Positions 46,839-55,447 are shown, counted from the first letter of the stretch. The stretch is DNA of 64,000 nt from Novosphingobium panipatense (GCF_002149965.1 NZ_MSQB01000023.1:28632-92631), one strand, 5' to 3'. Numbers and translations are program-made. Notes: a model not told the origin generated them from the sequence alone.

Positions 46839-47825
46839 TCAATCCGCGCGCTGGATTCGTGCGTCGCTATACCCTGCTGCCCTGGCCTTCTCCAGCGCTG
46901 CGGCAGCTTGTGCACGATTTGCGAAGGGGCCCATTCGGACATGCCAGAGTTTGCCGACCCTAGTAACTCCGGCGCCGAGGTTGGCAGCCGATTTGCGGGC
47001 GTTGGCTTCGACCGAGAAGGCGCCGACCTGTACCAGTTCCTTGCCTCTCGTCGTGCCAGGCACGGGAGCGGCTGCTTTGGCAGGCTTCGTGATAGCTTGA
47101 GACGTCACCGGAACTTTCGGCTCCGATTTGGGCGTCGGGCTCGGCAAGGGAACACTTGGCGGGGAGACAGGCGAAATGGCTTTGGGAGCGGACGCCGGAC
47201 CCTGCGCGGGGGCTGCGTTCTGCTCGATGGCGAGCCTGCCGGGCATGGTGGGCGGTGTGGATGGCGGCGGCAGGAGCGGTGCCTGATCCGCGAGCTTGCG
47301 GCGCAGCACTTTCAGCAGGCCTTCGGGCGTCTCCATTCGCTCGGGCACCCTGCCCCCGCTGCGCAAGGCTGCGCGTTCCACTTCCGGTGGGTTGACGCGG
47401 CGAACGCGGATGGGGGCATGAGCGCCGGGCGCAATGCCAAGTTGAGAGGCCGCGTCAGGGGATAGTTCCAGTAATGCGTCGTTGACCATAGGGCCGCGCC
47501 GCTCGATCCGAATCAGGATCGTGCGCCCGCTGCCCAGCGCGGTCACTTCTACGTAGCTTGGCAAAGGAAGCGTCTTGTGTGCGGCGCTCACGCCAGCCGC
47601 TTCCCCGGTCGCGACGGTGCCATAACCCACGGCGTCGTAGCTCAACTGGTCCTTGGGCGTCCAAGTAACCTCGCCTATGGTGAACGGCTCTCCAAGGACC
47701 ACGGGATAGTCCGCCGCAGGTCCGCCAGCAGGGGCTACACGCCGGTCGTCGGCGCTTGCCGGACCTGTCGTAGCCGCCAGGATAAGCGCCGCGAACGGCA
47801 GGAATTGGTTAACGGGCAATCTCAT
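46839..47825 (-). CDS. RlpA-like protein with SPOR domain
   Basis: The ATG at 47825 (MRLPVNQFLP) puts a signal peptide at the start; a further ATG five codons upstream is possible. The 328-residue protein has a double-psi beta-barrel of the RlpA type (about 55-150; AAHKTLPLPSYVEVTALGSGRTILIRI), a Pro/Ser-rich linker and a C-terminal SPOR domain (about 250-328; LVQVGAFSVEANARKSAANL) that binds denuded septal glycan. Residues needed for lytic transglycosylase activity in Pseudomonas RlpA appear lost. The start overlaps the 3' end of the mltB-like gene. Confidence 0.87.
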   Translation of the reverse strand: MRLPVNQFLPFAALILAATTGPASADDRRVAPAGGPAADYPVVLGEPFTIGEVTWTPKDQLSYDAVGYGTVATGEAAGVSAAHKTLPLPSYVEVTALGSGRTILIRIERRGPMVNDALLELSPDAASQLGIAPGAHAPIRVRRVNPPEVERAALRSGGRVPERMETPEGLLKVLRRKLADQAPLLPPPSTPPTMPGRLAIEQNAAPAQGPASAPKAISPVSPPSVPLPSPTPKSEPKVPVTSQAITKPAKAAAPVPGTTRGKELVQVGAFSVEANARKSAANLGAGVTRVGKLWHVRMGPFANRAQAAAALEKARAAGYSDARIQRAD

Positions 47826-48882
47826 CTGCAAGCAACCCAACGGACAATGCGTAGTAGTTCGAGCAGTTGTACTGGAGGATCACCCGATAATTCCCGGTTA
47901 ACAGATAGGCAGGCGTGCCCGGACCGTCGGGCTGGAACAACGAAGCCAGGACCTCGCCTCCCAATGCACGCTGCGGCGTCACGCCCAGCGAACGCCATTC
48001 GGACACGGTCTTCCACTGCCCGTGGCGGGCATGAACCCGGTCGCAACTGGGCGCCGCGAGCTTGGTGGCGTAGGCATTGGCATTGAAGCCGGGAGGCAGG
48101 CTCGCCGGAACGCCCCAGGGCTGGCCCGGCCGCCAACCGGCGTCACGGAAGTAGTTGGCGATCGATGCGATCGTATCGGCCGGACTGCTGAAGATGTCGC
48201 GCGTGCCGTTGCCGTCGCCATCGGCGGCCAGCCGCAAGTAGACGCTCGGCAGGAATTGCGGATAGCCGAAGGCCCCTGCCCAGCTTCCCTTGAGGCGATA
48301 AGTGGGAACACCCTGGTCCACCATCTTGAGCAGCGCGACGAGTTCGCCTTCGAACAGCGCCCTGCGGCGCCCTTCCCAGGCCAAGGTCGCCAGCGAACGG
48401 GCCAAGTCGAAATCGCCTACATAGCTGCCGTAGTTGGTTTCATGCCCCCAGATCGCGAACAGAACCGGTGCCGGCACGCCATATCGCCGCTCGATCGCCG
48501 GCAACATCCCGGAAAGCTCGGCATAACGGGAACGGCCGCGGGCGATGATGCTGGAGCCGACGTGCTGTGCGATATAGGGCGCGATCGGCGGCGGCGTCGT
48601 TGAACGACTGGGCTGGGCTGAATCGAGCTCGATAACCCTTTGATTCGGAACGAGCCCCGTCAGCACCCGCGAAACCGTGGCATCGCTAACGCCCTCGCGC
48701 CGAGCCCGTGCCCCGACAGTCTGCAAATAGGCCTGAAACGTCTGCCCCGCCACCGTTTGAGGCGCGTTCTGCCCAATGTCCTGAACCACAGGTTGCGCAT
48801 CGACCGAAGCCGTTGGCGCAAGGGCAAGGGCAACTGCAAGACTGGGATGGCGCAGGCAACGAAGCTTCGAGGAAAGAGTCAT
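47809..48882 (-). CDS. MltB-family lytic murein transglycosylase
   Basis: The 357-residue protein has a signal peptide (SLAVALALAPTASVDA), no lipobox Cys, and the MltB/SltB domain: GVSDATVSRVLTGL, AIWGHETNYGSYVGDFDLARSLATLA with the catalytic Glu in GHET, and AFGYPQFLPSVYLRLAADGDGNGTRD. It cuts the glycan strand giving 1,6-anhydromuramyl ends. The lack of a lipid anchor makes it a soluble periplasmic form. It heads the peptidoglycan set mltB, rlpA-like, dacA. Confidence 0.92.
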   Translation of the reverse strand: MTLSSKLRCLRHPSLAVALALAPTASVDAQPVVQDIGQNAPQTVAGQTFQAYLQTVGARARREGVSDATVSRVLTGLVPNQRVIELDSAQPSRSTTPPPIAPYIAQHVGSSIIARGRSRYAELSGMLPAIERRYGVPAPVLFAIWGHETNYGSYVGDFDLARSLATLAWEGRRRALFEGELVALLKMVDQGVPTYRLKGSWAGAFGYPQFLPSVYLRLAADGDGNGTRDIFSSPADTIASIANYFRDAGWRPGQPWGVPASLPPGFNANAYATKLAAPSCDRVHARHGQWKTVSEWRSLGVTPQRALGGEVLASLFQPDGPGTPAYLLTGNYRVILQYNCSNYYALSVGLLADEIAR

Positions 48883-49009
48883 CCCGGCAAATCTTGCACA
48901 ATGCGGCCGTCTTGCAAATGGTCAGAGCGCATCTGCCGTGGACAGTCACCGCAAGCGGGCAGCCATCCGTCTCGCTTGGATCGTATCCGCCATGATCTGC
49001 AGTCGGCAC

Positions 49010-49037
49010 TTGCAAGCCGCTCCGATTTCTCTATGCG
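49010..49037 (+). promoter_or_regulatory. Putative promoter of tRNA-Ser
   Basis: TTGCAA (49010-49015) and TATGCG (49032-49037) with a 16-nt spacer lie 12 nt before the tRNA. Matches are moderate. Confidence 0.35.
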
Positions 49038-49049
49038 CTCTCCCCGAAC

Positions 49050-49139
49050 GGACAGGTGGCCGAGTGGTTTAAGGCAGCGGTCTTGAAAACCGCCGTGGGT
49101 GCAAGCTCACCGTGGGTTCGAATCCCACCCTGTCCGCCA
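49050..49139 (+). tRNA. tRNA-Ser (anticodon TGA)
   Basis: The 90-nt sequence folds as a class II tRNA: acceptor GGACAGG (49050-49056) with CCTGTCC (49129-49135), D-arm GGCCGAGTGGTTTAAGGC, anticodon stem-loop CGGTCTTGAAAACCG with anticodon TGA, a long variable arm, T-arm GTGGGTTCGAATCCCAC and encoded CCA. It reads UCN serine codons. The integrase gene that follows and the foreign gene content downstream show that its 3' end is the integration site of the conjugative element; the tRNA itself remains intact. Confidence 0.97.
49113..49139. other. Predicted attachment core (attL) in the tRNA-Ser 3' end
   Basis: P4-type integrases placed directly after a tRNA recombine within its T-arm and acceptor 3' half, restoring the tRNA. 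The core must therefore lie in the last 20-27 nt. No second copy of this string was seen further right in the window, so attR and the exact length of the core cannot be defined. Confidence 0.45.
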
Positions 49140-49200
49140 AGCGCCCCTCCCAAGACATCCCAGAAAGTCCCGAAAAAGCGCTGATTTCTGCGGAAAATTC

Positions 49201-49209
49201 TGGTATAAT
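49201..49209 (+). promoter_or_regulatory. Extended -10 promoter element of the integrase gene
   Basis: TGGTATAAT contains a perfect TATAAT (49204-49209) with the upstream TG of extended -10 promoters; no good -35 box is seen. It lies 78 nt before the chosen GTG start of the integrase and ahead of the direct repeats at 49252-49286. Confidence 0.45.
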
Positions 49210-49251
49210 CCATTCCTGAAGATCCCGGTTTGTTCCACCGCAGCCTAGGCC

Positions 49252-49286
49252 AAAGTGGGGTATCGATTCTGGAAAGTGGGGTATCG
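49252..49286 (+). repeat. Pair of 14-bp direct repeats before the integrase start
   Basis: AAAGTGGGGTATCG occurs at 49252-49265 and again at 49273-49286, 21 bp apart from start to start, i.e. two helical turns. Between the attachment site and the integrase start this is where arm-type integrase or excisionase sites, or an autoregulatory operator, are expected. Confidence 0.75.
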
Positions 49287-50588
49287 GTGCTTACGGATAG
49301 GCAGGTGGCAAATGCCAAGCCCAAAGAGAAGGCGTACAAGCTAAACGACTCGGGGGGGCTTTTCCTCTACGTCGCAAAAAGCGGGCTCAAATCGTGGCGG
49401 ATGAAGTTCAAGTTCGACAGCAAGGAAAAGCTGCTGACCTTTGGTTCGTATCCCGACATCACACTCAAGGATGCGCGCAGTAAGCGCGACCAAGCTAGGG
49501 TTAAGATACAGGCTAACGCTGACCCATCAGGCGTTCGGACCCGGCAGAGGCAGGCTCGGGAGCAGAAGCGAGCGGAGCAAGCCCAGCTTCTCAAATTCGA
49601 GGCTGCGGCGCGGGCTTGGTTCGACCTCCAAAATGGACGATGGACGCCGGTCCACGCCGCCGATGTGATAAACAGCCTCGAGAGGGACGTCTTCCCTACG
49701 ATGGGCGCGCTACCCATCCTGTCCATAGATGCTCCGACCGTTCTCAAAACACTGCGGCGCGTCGAGAGCCGCGGTGCTATCGAAACTGCCAGGCGCCTGC
49801 GGCAGCGTATTTCGGCGGTGTTTTCCTATGCAATCTCCGAAGGGATTTGCGCGAACGATCCCGCTGCAATCGTAGGAAAAGCTCTTAAGCCGCTACCGAA
49901 GAAAGGTAGGCAACCCGCTCTTACCGATCCGGAACAGGCGCGCGGAGTGCTTGTCGCAGCCGAGGCCTCCGGCGCATCTCCGATCACAAAGCTCGCCTCA
50001 AGATTGTTGGCATTGACCGCCGCCCGGCCAGGGATGGTCCGAGGAGCCGAGTGGGCCGAGTTCGAGAATATCGACTGGGATGATCAGGTATTCGGCCCTT
50101 CCCTCCCTCTCTGGAAAGTGCCTGCCAGTCGTATGAAACTCGACCTACACCTTAAGGATGAGCAGGAATTTGAGCATCTTATACCTCTTAGTTGGCAAGC
50201 GGTTGAGGTTCTGCGAGCAGTAAGGCGACTGACGGGCAAGGGGCGGCTCGTATTTCCTGGCGAGCGACATAGCCACCGTCCTTTGTGCGAGAATGCAATC
50301 GGCTATCATTACAACCGTGTTGGATTTTATGGGCGCCACGTGCCGCACGGATGGCGATCCTCGTTTTCGACTACAATGAATGCCCGGGCTTTCAAATTCC
50401 GGATCATGGGCGACCCAGAGATCATTGAACTCATGCTGGCCCACGTGCCTGAGAACCGGGTCAAGGCCGCTTATGATCGAGCGGGCCATATGGAACGCCG
50501 GCGAGAATTAAGCCAGGAATGGGCCGACATCTTGATGGCGGGGATGTCTTCCGCTCACGACCTTCTTGAAGGCCGGCGTCGAAATTGA
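49287..50588 (+). CDS. P4-type tyrosine recombinase/integrase
   Basis: The start taken is GTG 49287 (LTDRQVANAKPKEKAYKLNDSGGLFLYV), the usual beginning of the DUF4102 arm-binding domain; an in-frame TTG at 49230 would add 19 residues translated through the direct repeats. The 433-residue protein has the SAM-like core-binding domain (about 105-200) and a catalytic domain with Arg (TAARPGMVRGAEW), the HxxR motif (HGWRSS) and the nucleophile Tyr in AYDRAGHMERRRELSQEWADIL. It integrates and excises the element at tRNA-Ser. It converges on alpA. Confidence 0.93.
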   Translation: MLTDRQVANAKPKEKAYKLNDSGGLFLYVAKSGLKSWRMKFKFDSKEKLLTFGSYPDITLKDARSKRDQARVKIQANADPSGVRTRQRQAREQKRAEQAQLLKFEAAARAWFDLQNGRWTPVHAADVINSLERDVFPTMGALPILSIDAPTVLKTLRRVESRGAIETARRLRQRISAVFSYAISEGICANDPAAIVGKALKPLPKKGRQPALTDPEQARGVLVAAEASGASPITKLASRLLALTAARPGMVRGAEWAEFENIDWDDQVFGPSLPLWKVPASRMKLDLHLKDEQEFEHLIPLSWQAVEVLRAVRRLTGKGRLVFPGERHSHRPLCENAIGYHYNRVGFYGRHVPHGWRSSFSTTMNARAFKFRIMGDPEIIELMLAHVPENRVKAAYDRAGHMERRRELSQEWADILMAGMSSAHDLLEGRRRN

Positions 50589-50710
50589 AGATGGTCCGTC
50601 TATAAGATAGTTGTCAGATAATCGCTATAAACAGCTGAAAATGATATGTTATATTTCGATGAGCTGATTGCAGGGGGCAGCCTTCGGTATTCGACCAAGC
50701 GAAGGCGGCA

Positions 50711-50926
50711 TCACGTACCAGGTTCGTGAGGCCTTGGTGATGGCCTCGGGTCTCCGACCCATGCGATAACGTCGCTTTCCCGCCAAGCGGTGCACCGCGC
50801 AGCAATGCGGATTTGCTTCGGAAATGTACCTTCATCGATTTTTCTATATAATGTTGAACGACTTAATCCTGTTATATGCAAGACATCGTTAAGTCGGATG
50901 AGGCGATCGTTCGTGGGCGCAGCCAT
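50711..50926 (-). CDS. AlpA-family DNA-binding regulator
   Basis: The 71-residue protein is a small MerR-like helix-turn-helix of the AlpA family: RLIRLNDVLHITGLSRSTLYRKIDEGTFPKQIRIAARCTAWRESDVIAWV. AlpA proteins control integrase or excision genes of P4-like elements. It lies between the integrase (convergent) and the Trb operon, is last in the minus-strand transcription direction and is preceded by AAGGGG. Base composition around it is clearly more AT-rich than the trb genes. Confidence 0.85.
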   Translation of the reverse strand: MAAPTNDRLIRLNDVLHITGLSRSTLYRKIDEGTFPKQIRIAARCTAWRESDVIAWVGDPRPSPRPHEPGT

Positions 50927-50977
50927 ATCGAAACCCCTTATGTGTAGCGGGAGGACGAGCGCTTGGGCTTCCCGAAC

Positions 50978-51202
50978 CTACGGTACGGTCTTAGAAGTTC
51001 GATATTTCTGAAATGCTCGATCGGCATCTAGGAACGCTGACAATATGGGGGAGATCAGCTCAGTCATTGGCACTTTCTCTCCGTACGCCAGAGCATATGC
51101 TTCAGCGTAATCGAGCAGCAATCCATGCAGTTCGGGTGGGAGCAGAACCGCGATCTTGATTGGCTTCTTGTCCGGAAGCTTTGCGAGGCGCACGGTGGTC
51201 AT
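50978..51202 (-). CDS. DUF2274 family protein
   Basis: This 74-residue protein has VRLAKLPDKKPIKIAVLLPPELHGLLLDYAEAYALAYGE ... LISPILSAFLDADRAF, matching DUF2274. Genes of this family are regularly found right after trbI in alphaproteobacterial conjugative elements. Its ATG overlaps the trbI stop (ATGA). The fold looks like a ribbon-helix-helix-type small regulator, with a role in control or assembly of the transfer system possible but unproven. Confidence 0.85.
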   Translation of the reverse strand: MTTVRLAKLPDKKPIKIAVLLPPELHGLLLDYAEAYALAYGEKVPMTELISPILSAFLDADRAFQKYRTSKTVP

Positions 51203-52497
51203 CGGCTGAACTCCTCAATCCACGGCTTCAGGACCAAGTCTCGTTGAACCACCAGGCGCATCGGCGCTCCGGGACGGATGGTGATGGTTGGCTGGACCTG
51301 CAGGCTGCGAGAAACAAGCTGATCCCCTGCCCACGAAACGCTCTGCTGGGTCGACTGCCGTATGGCCTGTACCAAGTCGCTCTCGCCCGTGAAGGTCAGC
51401 TCTGAACCGAGCCCGAGGAGAGTCGAGATCGCCGCCCCCTTGATGACCTGCCAGGTATGGGCATCGACCTGATCTTCGAGACCGGCATATCCGGACATGT
51501 CCGTTGCCGGCACATTGTCGAGGCGGATCGAGCTACCATCGGGCATGACTATGCGTTGCCAGACAATCAGCGCGCGCCTTTGCCCAAATGTAACAAGGCT
51601 GTCGTAACTCCCGACCAGCCTGGCACCCTGCGGGATGAGCAGAGTTCGCCCTGTAGCGCTGTCGAAGACCTGCTGCGTCACCTGAGCAATCACAAGGCCG
51701 GGCAGGTCCGAGCGAAGCCCGGTGATGAGGTTTCCGGCAATCACACTTCCCGCAGACAGCATGTTCGCGGACGCCGCCGGAGTAAGCGCATGCGGTTCAA
51801 CATCGGGGCCGGAGTCCTTGGCAGAGACAAAATCAGCCTTGCGTTGCTGGGCGTTGGGATCGGCATTGAAGTTGATAGCCAGCTTCTCGCCGGAACCACC
51901 AGCGGGCGCCACAGCCGGCAGGACAGCGGGATCGGGGTTTGCCGGTGTGGCTGAGGTCTTGGCGCTGGCGAAGAACAGACCAGATTGCCGTGCCGATCTT
52001 CTTTCCTCCTCAGCCCGATCCGCGCCCGGCTGAGGCTTTATCGAAGGCCCACCAGGCGAGAGTGTGGAGACCGGCGGCGCCGTCGCACCTTGCTTTTCGA
52101 CAATCGCTCTGCCGAGATCGCCGGGCAGCGGGGGCCCCAGCTTTGGAACTTTGTCGTAGCTGTCGGGCAGCGCGCTGATCGCGTCGCTGGGCGCCTTCGT
52201 AGCATCGGCGCCATTGTTTGGGGCGCCGGCGAGGCGAAGGTCGAGGGGACCGAGCGCATACCAAGCGGTTCCTGCCACGATGAGCGCGAGCGTCCCGGCC
52301 ATCCCGGCGATGACCTGCCGTTTGAAGCGGATTGCGCGCGGTGGCTTGGAACGGAGCGCCAACGTCTCTGGGTCGACCTTGGCCTGCATGACCGCAACCG
52401 GGGTTGTCACACCCTCTCGGACATCCTCGACCTTAATCGTTTCCGGTTCTGCCGCCTCCTCGGCCTGGGCGGTGCCTGCCTTCAGTTCTTCGCTCAT
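51199..52497 (-). CDS. trbI: Conjugal transfer protein TrbI (VirB10-like)
   Basis: The 432-residue protein has a cytoplasmic N-terminus (about 60 residues), one inner membrane helix (VIAGMAGTLALIVAGTAWYAL), a Pro-rich periplasmic stretch and the VirB10/TrbI C-terminal domain (about 225-430): LSAGSVIAGNLITGLRSDLPGLVIAQVTQQVFDSATGRTLLIPQGARLVGSYDS. It spans the envelope and forms the outer part of the core complex with TrbG and TrbF. ATGA/GTGA overlaps link it to both neighbours. Confidence 0.94.
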   Translation of the reverse strand: MSEELKAGTAQAEEAAEPETIKVEDVREGVTTPVAVMQAKVDPETLALRSKPPRAIRFKRQVIAGMAGTLALIVAGTAWYALGPLDLRLAGAPNNGADATKAPSDAISALPDSYDKVPKLGPPLPGDLGRAIVEKQGATAPPVSTLSPGGPSIKPQPGADRAEEERRSARQSGLFFASAKTSATPANPDPAVLPAVAPAGGSGEKLAINFNADPNAQQRKADFVSAKDSGPDVEPHALTPAASANMLSAGSVIAGNLITGLRSDLPGLVIAQVTQQVFDSATGRTLLIPQGARLVGSYDSLVTFGQRRALIVWQRIVMPDGSSIRLDNVPATDMSGYAGLEDQVDAHTWQVIKGAAISTLLGLGSELTFTGESDLVQAIRQSTQQSVSWAGDQLVSRSLQVQPTITIRPGAPMRLVVQRDLVLKPWIEEFSR

Positions 52498-53348
52498 CGT
52501 GCCCTCCCGTGAACACCACCCTCAGCCACCCGCTGGATGCGAACGATCTGCTGGTTCTTCGTGCCGAGCCGCAATTCGGCGGCGGTGAAAATCCGGTCGA
52601 CGACATAGAAGCGCCCTGAGAGCCGGTAGTTCACGAGCTGGGCCGCCCCCTTGTCGTCGACGAGGAAGAGTGGCGGCGCTTCGTCGAGCACGATGCTGGC
52701 GGGCAGCTGAATGAAGGTCTGTCGCCCATCATCAAAAGCGCGGAGAGGCCGCCAGGTCGGTTTGTCGCCGGAAATCTCGTAGTTGAAGTTAAGGCTTTCC
52801 GCAGAAAGCCCGGAGGCAACGGCCTTGGCAGCTTCAGCAGCGGCCGCCGCCCGCTTGATCGCGACCAAGTCGTCCGCCGGATAGGTCCAGGACAACGCCG
52901 ACATCGCAGCACCGCCGCTGCTCGACAGTGCCAGATGGTAGCTGCGCCTGTCAGTGGTGATGACGAGGTTGGTCGAAAGGCCAGGCGAATAGGGCTTCAC
53001 GAGAATATGGGTTCGCTTGCCCTCGCCCTGGCCGCTCGTCGTATCGCCGATCACCCAGCGCGCGGTATCGCCGCTGGCAACCGCCACGAGCGTTTCGCCG
53101 GGCTGCAGCGCGATGTCTGTGACCCGGTCTGGGGCCGTCATCACATGGTAGATTGCACCTTCGGCAAAGGCCTGAAGCTGCACGGCCTGGACGAAGCGGC
53201 TGGCCTGCGGCTCGATCGTCGCGGCCCGGTTAGCCCGGTCAACCACCGCCGCACGCGAGTTGGCGGCCGGAGCCGCAAGCGCAGGCTGGCAGAGCGCAGG
53301 AAGCAAAAGGCCCACTCCAAAGCCGAGCCGAGGGAAATGCAGTTTCAT
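52494..53348 (-). CDS. trbG: Conjugal transfer protein TrbG (VirB9-like)
   Basis: The 284-residue protein has a signal peptide (GVGLLLPALCQPALA) and the VirB9/CagX layout: N-terminal beta domain (YHVMTAPDRVTDIALQPGETLVAVASGDTARW, HILVKPYSPGLSTNLVITTDRRSYHL) and C-terminal domain (NYEISGDKPTWRPLRAFDDGRQTFIQLP). It lines the periplasmic side of the outer membrane core complex. Start overlaps the trbF stop and its stop overlaps the trbI start. Confidence 0.94.
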   Translation of the reverse strand: MKLHFPRLGFGVGLLLPALCQPALAAPAANSRAAVVDRANRAATIEPQASRFVQAVQLQAFAEGAIYHVMTAPDRVTDIALQPGETLVAVASGDTARWVIGDTTSGQGEGKRTHILVKPYSPGLSTNLVITTDRRSYHLALSSSGGAAMSALSWTYPADDLVAIKRAAAAAEAAKAVASGLSAESLNFNYEISGDKPTWRPLRAFDDGRQTFIQLPASIVLDEAPPLFLVDDKGAAQLVNYRLSGRFYVVDRIFTAAELRLGTKNQQIVRIQRVAEGGVHGRAR

Positions 53349-54118
53349 GGCAGTATCTCCGATGCAGTCGGGGTGATGGGTTCGGGCGAAGGCGGTGCGG
53401 ACAGCTGCGCTGTGCCCGTCTCGGTCTGCGCCGCAGGCTCCAGCTCGCGGCTCCAGTCGATGGCATCGACATAGATCCCGAGCGGATTACGCCGGAGAAC
53501 GTCGGCGCTGCGCGGGGCGCGGGTCAGGATCGTGAGGATCGCGGTCCAGTGGCTGGTGCCCGCCTTCGCGCCGCGCTCGTACGCAGTCTCGATCCATTTC
53601 ACCTGGAACGACTGGTCCGAAGCGCGCACGACGCTCGTCACCTGGACAGAAACGCTATGCTGGCCGAGGTTCGCGAACGGATCGGCCTCGCTGGCATAGC
53701 CATCGAGGAAGCGTGCCCCGCGTTGGCTGGCGAAATCGTAGGCGGAGAGCCAATCCCGCCGCATCAGTACCGGATCGAGCGACACGCCGCGCACGCATTC
53801 AATGAAGCGGGCGAGGTGCCAGGCGATCTGCGGATCGCTCGGCGTGCTTGCGACCTCAGCCTCGTTTATGGCCCTTGCCTCGCCGAGTTGATCGACTTCG
53901 ACGACGTAGGGCACTACGCGGCTCTGGAGCGACTGCCAGACCAGCGCTGACGCCATGACGCCGGCCATCCCGAGCGTGCCGAAGGCCATCAGCCGCCAGT
54001 TGCGAGCCTGGATCCGGGCGGAACCGATGCGATCGTCCCATACCTGCCCTGCCCGCTGGAACGGTGTCTCGGGCTCAGGAGTTCGTCCGTAACGCTGGAC
54101 GGCGCGTTTGAAGATCAT
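53345..54118 (-). CDS. trbF: Conjugal transfer protein TrbF (VirB8-like)
   Basis: The 257-residue protein has a short cytoplasmic N-terminus (RAVQRYGRTPEPETPFQRAGQVWDDRIG), one inner membrane helix (LMAFGTLGMAGVMASALVW) and a periplasmic NTF2-like domain (about 75-220) with VPYVVEVDQLGEARAINEA and QVKWIETAYERGAKAGTSHW. It nucleates assembly of the inner membrane complex. It follows trbL by 3 nt and overlaps trbG by ATGA. Confidence 0.94.
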   Translation of the reverse strand: MIFKRAVQRYGRTPEPETPFQRAGQVWDDRIGSARIQARNWRLMAFGTLGMAGVMASALVWQSLQSRVVPYVVEVDQLGEARAINEAEVASTPSDPQIAWHLARFIECVRGVSLDPVLMRRDWLSAYDFASQRGARFLDGYASEADPFANLGQHSVSVQVTSVVRASDQSFQVKWIETAYERGAKAGTSHWTAILTILTRAPRSADVLRRNPLGIYVDAIDWSRELEPAAQTETGTAQLSAPPSPEPITPTASEILP

Positions 54119-54121
54119 CGA

Positions 54122-55447
54122 TCAGTCCTCCTTTTCCTTGATGTCTGGGTTGGCTGCGGCACCGCCGCGCTCACCATCCTTCAGGGTGGAGAGCGCAATT
54201 TGGCGGTGATGGCGGGTGTCCTGCTGGCGGCGCAGTTCGCGTGCCCAGCCAGGAGCTGAAGTGCTTGCGGATGCGTTGGCGGGTGTGCCGCTGACATCGG
54301 CGCCACCGGCGGAACCTTCTGCGCTTTCAAAGGCGGCACGAGCTGCCGAGCGCCCGCGCTCTGCGGCCTCGCCAATACCGAAAGCCTGGCTGGCCTTTTG
54401 ACGGCCCGCGCCGCCGGCCGCCCTGGCCATCCCGCCGAGCCCGGCGCCGACGCTCTGCGAGCCGGCAGCGGATTGGCCCATGCTCCACGAAGTCGAAGCA
54501 GCAGCCCCCATGCTGGTACCGGCGCGAACGGCGCCGAGCGCCGCGCCGCCGACGAGCTTTGCCGCTCCGGCAGCGCCGCCTGCGCCCATGGCGATGATCC
54601 CTGCTGCGCCGACACCGGTGCCAAGGGCCGCGCCCGCACCGAGCTGCGGCGCGCCGGCCACGAGGCCCGAGGCGATGGAGGGGCCGAAGATGCCGAGTCC
54701 CAACAGCGCAAGGCTGGCGAGCACCAGGCTCAAGGTCTGCGCAATGTCGGGCTCCTGCCCCTGCAGTGCGGTCGTGAACTCGTCGAAGAAGTTCGAGCCG
54801 ATCCCGACGATGACCGCCAGAACCATCACTTTGATGCCCGAGCTTACGACATTGCCCAGCACACGCTCAGCCAGGAATGCGGTACGGTTCCAGAGGGCAA
54901 AGGGAACCAGGATAAAGCCAGCGAGGCTGGTCAGCTTGAACTCGAGAATGGTGACGAAGATCTGGACCGCGAGGATGAAGAACGCGAGGATCACCAGCAG
55001 CCACGCCAACAGCAACACCACGATCGTGAGCAGATTGTCGAAGAAGCTGGTGAAGCCCATCAACTGGGAGGCCTGATCGAGCAGCGGCCATGCCGCCGCG
55101 AAGCCCGTTCCAGCAAGGCGTCCCGGCTTCAGAAGGTCGGCGGCCGTCAGTGCGCCGCCCCCTGCCGTCAGCCCGGCCTGGGCCAGCGAGCGGAAGACGA
55201 TATCGCCGAGCGCCGAGAAGTTGCCGATGATGAAGGCAAAGGCGCCGACGTAGAGGATCTTGCGGATGAACCGCCCGAGGATGTTGTCCTCACCGCCCAT
55301 CGTCCAGAACAGCCCCGCCAGTGTCATGTCGATGCCGATCAGCGTCGCGGTCAGGAAATGGACGTCTCCGCCCAGCAGCCCAAACCCACTGTCGATGTAG
55401 GCAATGAAGCTGGTCATGAAGCGGTCGATGACGTTGAGGTCGTTCAT
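54122..55447 (-). CDS. trbL: Conjugal transfer protein TrbL (VirB6-like)
   Basis: The ATG at 55447 (MNDLNVIDRFMTSFIAYIDSGFGLLGGDVHF) is the standard TrbL N-terminus; the open frame 43 codons upstream is Arg/Pro-rich and lies in a structured gap. The 441-residue protein has five to six transmembrane helices to about residue 260, then a Gly/Ala-rich region (GAGAALGTGVGAAGIIAMGAGGAAGAAKL) and a hydrophilic tail. It forms the inner membrane channel base. It is separated from trbJ by 174 bp. Confidence 0.93.
   Translation of the reverse strand: MNDLNVIDRFMTSFIAYIDSGFGLLGGDVHFLTATLIGIDMTLAGLFWTMGGEDNILGRFIRKILYVGAFAFIIGNFSALGDIVFRSLAQAGLTAGGGALTAADLLKPGRLAGTGFAAAWPLLDQASQLMGFTSFFDNLLTIVVLLLAWLLVILAFFILAVQIFVTILEFKLTSLAGFILVPFALWNRTAFLAERVLGNVVSSGIKVMVLAVIVGIGSNFFDEFTTALQGQEPDIAQTLSLVLASLALLGLGIFGPSIASGLVAGAPQLGAGAALGTGVGAAGIIAMGAGGAAGAAKLVGGAALGAVRAGTSMGAAASTSWSMGQSAAGSQSVGAGLGGMARAAGGAGRQKASQAFGIGEAAERGRSAARAAFESAEGSAGGADVSGTPANASASTSAPGWARELRRQQDTRHHRQIALSTLKDGERGGAAANPDIKEKED

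Noticed and set aside
49230..49286. TTG at 49230 as integrase start
   Set aside because: It would translate the direct-repeat control region; GTG 49287 matches the usual DUF4102 N-terminus.
50614..50835. 73-codon minus-strand ORF in the integrase-alpA gap
   Set aside because: It overlaps alpA in another frame and has no domain signature.
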